Under the pieces are notes generated by a model. The model was given only the letters and a program-made list of their open reading frames with translations. It was not told the DNA's origin and did not search any database. This document shows, piece by piece, positions 1-5,152 of a stretch of DNA of 8,109 nt (positions are counted from its first letter, which is position 1; every line of letters starts with the position of its first letter). This DNA is from Sphingomonas sp. (GTDB lineage Bacteria > Pseudomonadota > Alphaproteobacteria > Sphingomonadales > Sphingomonadaceae), in contig JAFBAM010000149.1 in NCBI GenBank assembly GCA_019247755.1, forward strand, positions 1 through 8,109, given 5' to 3'. A program made the position numbers and the translations under genes.

Positions 1-48
1 GGCTCGATGGGTTTCTTCGGACAGGTTGCGGGTCGTCACTGCGGGCAT
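1..48 (-). CDS. FitA/VapB-type ribbon-helix-helix antitoxin, N-terminal 16 codons only
   Basis: Only the first 16 codons lie in the window; the gene continues past the left edge. The visible residues, MPAVTTRNLSEETHRA, match the start of FitA-like (Arc/MetJ superfamily) antitoxins. In these the first beta strand (VTxRNL) contacts DNA and the following SEETHRAL begins the first helix. Such proteins bind and neutralise a PIN-domain ribonuclease (FitB/VapC), usually encoded just downstream, here outside the window. The start is supported by a good ribosome binding site (AAGGTGA, plus-strand positions 56-62) about 7 bases upstream. The family call is by recognition of a short stretch, so a different RHH subgroup is possible. 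Confidence 0.7.
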   Translation of the reverse strand, partial: MPAVTTRNLSEETHRA

Positions 49-77
49 GCTGAGTTCACCTTCTGCGCCTTTGATTG

Positions 78-105
78 TGATATCGAATTCGCCTCGGTGA
101 TATCA
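78..105. promoter_or_regulatory. Candidate operator for the FitA-like antitoxin
   Basis: Perfect 7-bp inverted arms TGATATC (78-84) and GATATCA (99-105) lie about 30-57 bases upstream of the antitoxin start. Counted as 8-bp half-sites (78-85 and 98-105), the spacer is 12 bp. FitA of Neisseria binds an inverted repeat upstream of its own operon with similar half-sites and, as I recall, the same 12-bp spacing. Autoregulation by the antitoxin or its toxin complex is therefore a reasonable inference. The half-sites are nearly palindromic themselves, so they also read as a direct repeat of GTGATATC with a 20-bp period. No convincing -35/-10 pair was fixed here. Confidence 0.5.
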
Positions 106-155
106 AGACCCGCCGACCGACCTGTCAACTAGTGGCCAAATATTGGGCGCGGCTG

Positions 156-211
156 TTGAGTGCCAATTTATTTGGCCATATATTGCCAGAATAAATGGCC
201 AAATCGGACGC
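156..211 (+). repeat. 56-bp imperfect direct repeat, left copy (pair with 925-980)
   Basis: This stretch aligns without gaps to 925-980, at 44 of 56 identical positions. Most differences are A/T here against G/C in the right copy. The core is TTTGGCCA followed by a TTGCCAGAA block. The left copy carries an inverted pair, ATTTGGCCAT (170-179) and ATGGCCAAAT (195-204). A further related site lies just outside at 133-145 (TGGCCAAATATTG against TGGCCATATATTG at 173-185). Clusters of related short sites in both orientations are typical of transposase-binding ends of Mu/Tn7-like elements. Together with the transposase fragment beside the right copy, this suggests a transposon end. The boundary could lie near TGTCAACT at 123-130, but this is inference. 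Confidence 0.85.
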
Positions 212-228
212 TGGATGGCATTCTGGAA

Positions 229-528
229 CTACGACGCGCGGAGTTCGCGATCGTCTGGCGCCAGGTGGATGTCGAGGCGGCGACCGAGCGCTTTCGCGTA
301 GCGGTCAATCATGTCGAAGGTCGGCATGTGCCGGGCGTTTTCCAAACGCGCCACGACCGATTGCGACGTGCCCATCCGGGTCGCGATCTCGGTCTGAGTA
401 AGGCCGGCGGCTTGCCGAGCCTCGATCATCTCGCCGACGACAGCGTAGATCGGTCCCAGCCGGTCATATTCCGCCTTTACCTCGGGGTCTGTCAGCAGCC
501 CCTGCCGAAGCTTTGCGAGGCTCGTCAT
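229..528 (-). CDS. higA: HigA-type Xre-family antitoxin
   Basis: A 99-aa DNA-binding antitoxin that neutralises the HigB toxin encoded just upstream and represses their shared promoter. A helix-turn-helix of the Xre/Cro type spans about residues 43-82, with the pattern LTQTEIATRMGTSQSVVARLE, R66 and a following helix around MIDRYAKALG. The N-terminal 35 residues (TDPEVKAEYDRLGP) are typical of antitoxins paired with Gp49-type toxins, which contain a short segment that contacts the toxin. The start is fixed by a strong ribosome binding site (AAGGAGA, plus positions 536-542) 7 bases upstream. It overlaps the toxin stop by 4 bp (ATGA), so the two are translationally coupled. Toxin-first order is characteristic of higBA. 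The gene ends 18 bp from the left 56-bp repeat. Confidence 0.92.
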   Translation of the reverse strand: MTSLAKLRQGLLTDPEVKAEYDRLGPIYAVVGEMIEARQAAGLTQTEIATRMGTSQSVVARLENARHMPTFDMIDRYAKALGRRLDIHLAPDDRELRAS

Positions 529-851
529 GGCTCAATCTCCTTCGCTCGCCGCAAGGCCAACTCGATAGCGGCCCGCGGTGTCTTCTGGGTCTTCTTGACG
601 AAAGCGTGGACCACGATCACGCGGCGTCCGATGGCCGTGACGTATAGAGCCCTGGCGATCCCATCCCGCCCGCTGAGGCGCATTTCCCAGAGCTTGTCCT
701 GCAGGTGCTTGACGTGCGGCTGACCGATCCTCTCCAGACCGACGGCTTCGATGCGCTCCGCCAGTCGCAGGAACGCCGCCTGCATGTCTTTCGGCAAGGC
801 TGCGATTTCGGCGTCGACCAACTCTCCGAGCGTTTCCACCGTCCATGTCAT
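525..851 (-). CDS. higB: HigB-type toxin, RelE/Gp49 superfamily
   Basis: A 108-aa toxin of the phage-derived Gp49-like (DUF891) branch of the RelE/ParE superfamily. Members with this sequence pattern are ribosome-associated mRNA endonucleases (HigB), which cut translated mRNA and arrest growth when the antitoxin is lost. Diagnostic segments are KxLQDKLWEMRLSG (48-61), the strand with R67 and Y70 (DGIARALYV), and the family signature HAFVKKTQKTP (82-92) followed by the helix AIELALRRAKEI. Length and domain are complete. The ribosome binding site before the ATG is weak. The pair has its own operator-like sequence upstream and sits between two copies of a 56-bp repeat, which suggests it moved as cargo or was captured by a mobile element. 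Substrate is inferred from the family. Confidence 0.92.
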   Translation of the reverse strand: MTWTVETLGELVDAEIAALPKDMQAAFLRLAERIEAVGLERIGQPHVKHLQDKLWEMRLSGRDGIARALYVTAIGRRVIVVHAFVKKTQKTPRAAIELALRRAKEIEP

Positions 852-894
852 TCGGCGCCCAAGCTCGCTGTGACCGGCGAAATCGATCGCTCCA

Positions 895-921
895 AATATA
901 GCACTCTTGCTATACCCTCAA
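895..921 (-). promoter_or_regulatory. Candidate higBA promoter with HigA operator
   Basis: A perfect inverted repeat, TATAGCA-CTCT-TGCTATA (897-914), lies 46 bp upstream of the toxin start. On the minus strand it overlaps a TATATT -10 candidate (895-900), and a TTGAGG -35 candidate (916-921) lies 15 bp away. The spacing is short for a sigma-70 promoter, so the exact hexamers are uncertain. An operator embedded in the promoter is how HigA-type antitoxins repress their own operon, so binding by the Xre protein here is the natural inference. The palindrome itself is certain. Confidence 0.6.
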
Positions 922-924
922 CCC

Positions 925-980
925 TTGAGCACCAAATTATTTGGCCACATGTTGCCAGAACGAACGGCCGAGCGGGACGC
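925..980 (+). repeat. 56-bp imperfect direct repeat, right copy (pair with 156-211)
   Basis: Gap-free match to the left copy at 44 of 56 positions, offset 769 bp, in the same orientation. It contains CCAAATTATTTGG (932-944), nearly palindromic, and TGGCCACATGTTG, the third member of the TGGCCA-family sites in this region. It ends 5 bp before the start codon of the transposase fragment. It could therefore also act as the transposase's own promoter-proximal binding site, as in elements whose transposase gene begins at the terminal repeats. It lies upstream of the higBA promoter, so the two copies bracket the toxin-antitoxin pair. Confidence 0.85.
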
Positions 981-985
981 CCTGA

Positions 986-1318
986 ATGGGTATGGAGCTG
1001 AGCGAACTAGCGGCGATCCCGGACGCGGCGCGGGCTTTGGCCCTCGCTCGATTTGAGCAGCTAAGGCCGCATCTTGAAGAGGGAAGGGCGCTCCTCGACC
1101 TCTGCCGTGAGACGGGCCTGGCGTACCGCACGGCTCGCCGCTGGCGGGACCTTTACCGCGCGGAGGGCCTTGCAGGTCTGGGGCGGCGCCCGCGCTCGGA
1201 TCGCCGCCGCTGGCGCTCGCTCGCCGTCGATCTGGTAAGGCTGGCGGAGGGCCTCGCACTTCAGCGGCCGCCGCTCGGTAAACAGGAGATCCACCGACGG
1301 GTCGCCGAGGTTGGCTGA
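986..1318 (+). pseudogene. 5' fragment of a Mu/IS481-type DDE transposase (integrase)
   Basis: The 110 residues correspond to the N-terminal DNA-binding region of large DDE integrases with a Mu-type C-terminal domain. A helix-rich start (ELSELAAIPDAARALALARFEQL) is followed by a helix-turn-helix at about residues 37-70, with CRETGLAYRTARRWRDLYRAEGLAGL. The linker RRPRSDRRR comes next, then a second winged-helix start (VDLVRLAEGLALQRPPLGKQEIHRRVAEVG). Full-length members run several hundred residues and continue into an rve catalytic core with a D,D,E triad. None of that is present, because the frame stops at 1316-1318 where helicase sequence begins. The start could be ATG 986 or ATG 992. It is best read as a non-functional remnant, though a small DNA-binding protein could still be made and bind the adjacent repeats. 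Confidence 0.78.
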
Positions 1319-2291
1319 CGCTGAAACATACGCCACGGTTCCCAGGCTAGGCCGCCGAAATCGTCTCGGCGCCAAGCAGCGAGGCGCGCTCTGGCCGGTC
1401 TTTGAAGCGACGCGGCAGCGGCTGCGGGCGCAGGGGGTGATCACTTGGGCCAGCGTGTTTCACGATTTGGCTGACCACTACGCCGAGCGCGAACAGAAGC
1501 CCTTCAGCCACGTCGTTGTCGATGAGGCTCAGGACCTCGGCGTGCCGGAACTGCGAATGATGATAGCGGTCGTGCCGCCCGGCCAGGATCGACTCTTCTT
1601 CGCAGGCGATCTGGGCCAGCGCATTTTCCAGCAGCCGTTCTCGTGGAAGTCGCTCGGCGCGGACGTTCGAGGTCGATCCGCCACACTCAAGGTGAACTAC
1701 CGCACCTCCCGCCAAATTCGAGAAGCCGCCGATCGGCTCCTGCCGGACTCGGTCCGCGACGTCGACGGGCTCGAAGAAGACAGGCGGGGCGCCGTGTCGG
1801 TGTTTGAGGGCGCGTCACCCGACGTCGCTCTCGCGGAGAACGTGGACGACGAGCAAGCGAGGGTCACGACGTTCTTGCAAGCGGCGGTCAACGACGGGAT
1901 CGGTGCTGGCGAGATCGGCGTTTTCGTCCGTTCTCGTCGCGAGTTGCCAAGAGCGCGCGGCGCTGTGGCCGCTGCAGGCTTGGATAGCACCGAGTTGTCC
2001 AATCGATCGGTCGATGCCTCCGGCCGAGTGGCAATCGGCAACATGCACCTCGCGAAGGGGCTGGAGTTCAAGGCGGTCGTCGTGATGGCCTGCGACGATG
2101 ACGTGCTCCCCTTGGCCGAGCGTGTTGATGCAGTCGTCGAGGAGAGCGACCTCGACGACGTCTACGACACCGAGCGCCACCTACTCTATGTGGCCTGCAC
2201 GCGGGCAAGGGACCGGCTGCTGGTGACGGGCGTGAGGCCGGGGTCGGAATTCCTGGCGGATATGCGCACTGAGCAAAAATCTGGGGTCTGA
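1311..2291 (+). pseudogene. 3' half of a UvrD/Rep-family (SF1A) helicase, Walker A lost
   Basis: The remaining 326 residues carry the C-terminal two-thirds of an SF1A helicase in one open frame. Motif II is DEAQD (71-75), motif III GDLGQRI (99-105), motif IV NYRTS (129-133), motif V GNMHLAKGLEF (243-253) and motif VI LLYVACTRAR (291-300). Motif I (the Walker A P-loop) and the rest of domain 1A are missing, so the product could not hydrolyse ATP normally. The frame is open back to 1239 but lacks ATG; the nearest start is TTG at 1311, overlapping the end of the transposase fragment. Homology probably begins near residue 15 (RRNRLGAKQR). Proteins with this helicase type are usually about twice as long, and many carry a RelE-like N-terminal domain (family knowledge, from memory). 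The absence of stops suggests recent truncation. It converges on the RES gene with a 40-bp gap in which I see no clear terminator. Confidence 0.88.
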
Positions 2292-2331
2292 AAGCTTTCC
2301 TGCGAGAGGGTCGCTGCGGTCGCGAAACTAG

Positions 2332-3792
2332 CTAGAACGGGTCGTCGGAGGAGCTAGTGTTGGCAGAGAGTTCGGATTGATGCTGCAGTACATGGCGTTC
2401 ATGCCCGACGATCGTGACCGTCTCGATGTGCTGAACCCTCAGTGAAGGTCGGTCGAGACGAAGCGTCATATCCCGTTCGTCCTCGTCCAGCCGTGAGCTG
2501 CTCGATAGAATCGCCGCGAAGTCGGGAATGCCGCTCTTGATCGGGGTGGCCACCTCCTCGACCTTCGGCACCCGCTCCCAAATCGAATAGCTTTCGTGCC
2601 AGCCGTCTTCGTCCTGTTCGTAGATGTTGACCTCGGTCTTCGTGCCCGCCGGGGCGCGGTGTGGCTCAACCCGAGCGGCTTTGTTGAACAGTGCGACGTT
2701 AAACGATGAACTACCGCCTTGAGCGGATGCGTATCTAATTCCGTCAAGCGGCGGATCAGCGCGCTCTGCTAAATATTCCGCCATGACCTGAGTGACCAGG
2801 TAGTCCACCGGCTCATCGTCGGGCATAATGGACTTGGTGATCCGGCTCGCCAAGCTGGCTAGAAACTTGGCTTTCTCTAGACGGCCAGCATGCGCGGGAT
2901 CGAAAAGGCTCCCCTCAACGTAGATCGACCTCAGGATGTCGACGTCGAGAATCTTCAACGGGCGTAGAATCTCGAACTCAGCAGTGACTGCGCGGCTGCC
3001 AACTGGTGGCCTCACTTCATTGACCGCTGTCTGCTTGTCGGAGGCGCCGTAGAACGTCGAGATGCCTCGGGCGTTCATCCGGCCTGCGACAGCGAATTCG
3101 GTCGCTGGGGACCCGATCCAGCGTTCGGGGTCAGAAAGCGCTTGTCGAAGCTTCTCATCCGACTGGAAGACGCGGGCTCGATGCAGCTTCACCACGTCTG
3201 TCCCTGGACCGATGGTGCGGATCGCAGCTTCGCTTTGCCAGGTCTTCAGCGAGGACAGGCCATCGAAGATCATACCTAGCGTGGCGTCGGCCTGATGGCT
3301 GAAGTACCTGGCCCTTGCCTTCAGCCCTTTCTCGAACTCCCGCCAACTCGCTTGGAACTCCACATCGTTAGAAGGAGCCTCGGCATAATATGCGTCGGCC
3401 GCATATTCCGACTCCTCGCCCATCGCGGCTTCATCGAAGTCGTAGTGACGATCTTCCAGGACCGACTGGATGTCCTCGGCTATCGCTTCGTCAACGCGGG
3501 CCGTACCGGCGATAACGAACGCCGTGGGGTCGCCCCGGCGTTCCCAATCAAGATCACCCTCCTTTATCAGCGCATACTCGTAGCCAGAAGGCTCGGTGGG
3601 CGTCCGTTGAAAATGGCGCTCGAATGCGGCCTCAAGCCAGTCCGCGAGTTCTTCCACCGTGAAGCATCGTCCGGTCTTCTCGCAATAAGAACACGCCGCT
3701 TCGCCGCCGTGCGTCGCGATCTCATTGCGAAGATATTCATCGCCGACACAATCGGCACAGACGTTGTTTTCTCCGACTGTTTCGTCCGACAT
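2332..3792 (-). CDS. Zinc-binding/HEPN-like/RES-domain toxin, third gene of the defence operon
   Basis: A 486-aa protein with a RES domain, a fold related to ADP-ribosyltransferases whose characterised members (MbcT and RES-Xre toxins) destroy cellular NAD+. Residues 12-37 hold CxxC and CxxC pairs (C12, C15, C34, C37) that probably bind zinc. Residues about 45-180 resemble the HEPN/RES N-terminal domain, with an R160-x-R162-Y-F-S-H166 segment that could be the HEPN RNase motif. The RES domain covers about 195-375: R205 (LHRARVF), Y248 (STFYGA), E259 (AVNEVRPP) and S356 (RYASAQGG) fit the family's conserved polar residues. The C-terminal 110 residues are unrecognised and end in an acidic, serine-rich tail. 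The frame is open upstream to 3891, but similarity starts at the ATG used here. That ATG lies 31 bp after the helicase stop, on the same strand, so co-transcription is likely. No Xre antitoxin is adjacent. Ribosome binding site weak. Confidence 0.9.
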   Translation of the reverse strand: MSDETVGENNVCADCVGDEYLRNEIATHGGEAACSYCEKTGRCFTVEELADWLEAAFERHFQRTPTEPSGYEYALIKEGDLDWERRGDPTAFVIAGTARVDEAIAEDIQSVLEDRHYDFDEAAMGEESEYAADAYYAEAPSNDVEFQASWREFEKGLKARARYFSHQADATLGMIFDGLSSLKTWQSEAAIRTIGPGTDVVKLHRARVFQSDEKLRQALSDPERWIGSPATEFAVAGRMNARGISTFYGASDKQTAVNEVRPPVGSRAVTAEFEILRPLKILDVDILRSIYVEGSLFDPAHAGRLEKAKFLASLASRITKSIMPDDEPVDYLVTQVMAEYLAERADPPLDGIRYASAQGGSSSFNVALFNKAARVEPHRAPAGTKTEVNIYEQDEDGWHESYSIWERVPKVEEVATPIKSGIPDFAAILSSSSRLDEDERDMTLRLDRPSLRVQHIETVTIVGHERHVLQHQSELSANTSSSDDPF

Positions 3793-3823
3793 GGGTAGGC
3801 CGTTTATCCACGCCCTTCGATGA

Positions 3824-5152
3824 CTAGGCGAATGGGGGGGCGCTGAGTCGCCCTTGCCCGAGCACGATGACGGTGCAGTGGTTCTTCGCACGGGTGATGC
3901 CGTTGTAGAGCAACCTCCGCAAGTGCTCTGCGCTGCCCGTGACGGTGTGCGGCCAGAGGACGATAACGTTGGGAAACTCCCGGTTCTTGGCCCGCTGGAT
4001 CGTCATCGCGACATGACCGCGATGCTGCACGAACCCCAGACGTGAACGGCTCCGAACGGCGTCTCGCACGAACTCGGTAACTTGCGTCGCCGTGAAGGCT
4101 GTTCTCCCATGCACTCTGCGCAGACGATCCATGTGGTTGATCGCCTGCGCGATCGCTGCCTTTCCGCCCAACGGCGCCAGCAGCGCGCGAAGATCGGCGT
4201 AGGACGCCGACTCCGGCAGCGTGATAGGGGCGAGCAACTCATCCGCTTCTTCGTTGTCGTGGCGGTCCCAAGTGAGCTGATACGGCCCGAAGGTCGCGCC
4301 GTTCTTCCGCGTGTGTTGCTTGGTCTGGACGGTACCGAGCGCGGTACGAACAATCGCGTTGCTGGCGTCCGGAGTCAGAATAACGACCGGGCCTTGGCGT
4401 TGCGAAATGTCGTTTGCAATCGACCACACCAAGAGCGCGGGATTGGCGTTCGTCGCTTGGGCTTCCGTCAGACGGAAGCCGGCACCGTTCCATGTCGTCC
4501 TACCGTCGTAGGCGTTAGCCGTCAGGACGGTCTTGATGTCCCGACCATCGCGCACCGCCAGGGCGGCGGCTAGAAGCCCTGGCCGATCGGTCCGGCGCAC
4601 CTGAGTGAGTCTGTGAGTGTCCCCGGCTGCTTCAAGCCAGCTCATTAGGGCGGCGGTGTCCCGCCCATTCTGAAGACACTGAAACGCATCCGCAGCCGAC
4701 ACGATGAGCGAGGACGGCGCGAGCCCTTGGAGAATGCGCAGTCGGTGATCATCCAGGTCTTGCGCTTCATCGACCAAGACCAGCGGAAAGCTTCTCGCCA
4801 CCCAGCGGCGCACGAGTTCGTATTCCAAGAGCGACCCCGCGAGGGCGCACGGTCTGTCGAACTCGTTCAGACCATCGGTCTGCGCCAGCATAGCTTGCGT
4901 GACCAAGCTTCGGCGCCGCGCAGTCAGCGTCCGCGCGAACACGTCGAACGTCTGACAATCGAAGCGTCGACGGAAGACCGGACGCTCCCCAAGCCGCGAA
5001 TCCAGTCGCCGTCGCGCACCGTTCATGAAGGTGAGAGCTAGGACCTTCTGGCCAGCGCCAAGCGCGCCGCCCTCGACAAGCTCGGCCGCACGTCCCACGA
5101 GATTGTGGGTCTTCCCCGTCCCCGCCGCTCCTTCGAAGAAATCGAAGCTCAT
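3824..5152 (-). CDS. gajB: GajB-like UvrD-family helicase of a Gabija-like system
   Basis: A 442-aa SF1A helicase partner of the OLD nuclease encoded immediately upstream. Motif I is GAAGTGKT (8-15), motif Ia ALTFMNGARRRL (39-50) and motif II LVDEAQD (126-132). Motif III is altered (DAFQCLQ, 155-161), motif IV reads QVRRTDR (184-190), motif V TIQRAKNREFPNVIV (384-398), and motif VI RRLLYNGITRAK (412-423). All core ATPase motifs are present, so the protein is complete though short for UvrD (about 700 aa) and close to GajB (about 490 aa). In Gabija, GajB is thought to sense or process DNA ends and activate GajA by lowering nucleotide levels. The ATG chosen overlaps the nuclease stop as ATGA. 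The frame extends upstream to 5290, but that part lies inside the nuclease gene and has no helicase similarity. Confidence 0.92.
   Translation of the reverse strand: MSFDFFEGAAGTGKTHNLVGRAAELVEGGALGAGQKVLALTFMNGARRRLDSRLGERPVFRRRFDCQTFDVFARTLTARRRSLVTQAMLAQTDGLNEFDRPCALAGSLLEYELVRRWVARSFPLVLVDEAQDLDDHRLRILQGLAPSSLIVSAADAFQCLQNGRDTAALMSWLEAAGDTHRLTQVRRTDRPGLLAAALAVRDGRDIKTVLTANAYDGRTTWNGAGFRLTEAQATNANPALLVWSIANDISQRQGPVVILTPDASNAIVRTALGTVQTKQHTRKNGATFGPYQLTWDRHDNEEADELLAPITLPESASYADLRALLAPLGGKAAIAQAINHMDRLRRVHGRTAFTATQVTEFVRDAVRSRSRLGFVQHRGHVAMTIQRAKNREFPNVIVLWPHTVTGSAEHLRRLLYNGITRAKNHCTVIVLGQGRLSAPPFA

Noticed and set aside
160..723. 187-codon plus-strand open frame across higBA
   Set aside because: It lies opposite two well-recognised genes in GC-rich DNA, resembles no family, and starts inside the repeat.
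1311..2291. Intact helicase gene
   Set aside because: There is no Walker A motif or first domain, and the frame begins at a transposase breakpoint.
3295..3798. 167-codon plus-strand frame opposite the RES gene
   Set aside because: Antisense shadow of a recognised coding sequence, with no domain.
3793..3891. Longer N terminus for the RES protein
   Set aside because: The extra 33 residues overlap the end of the helicase gene and look unlike the family, which starts close to the CxxC pair.
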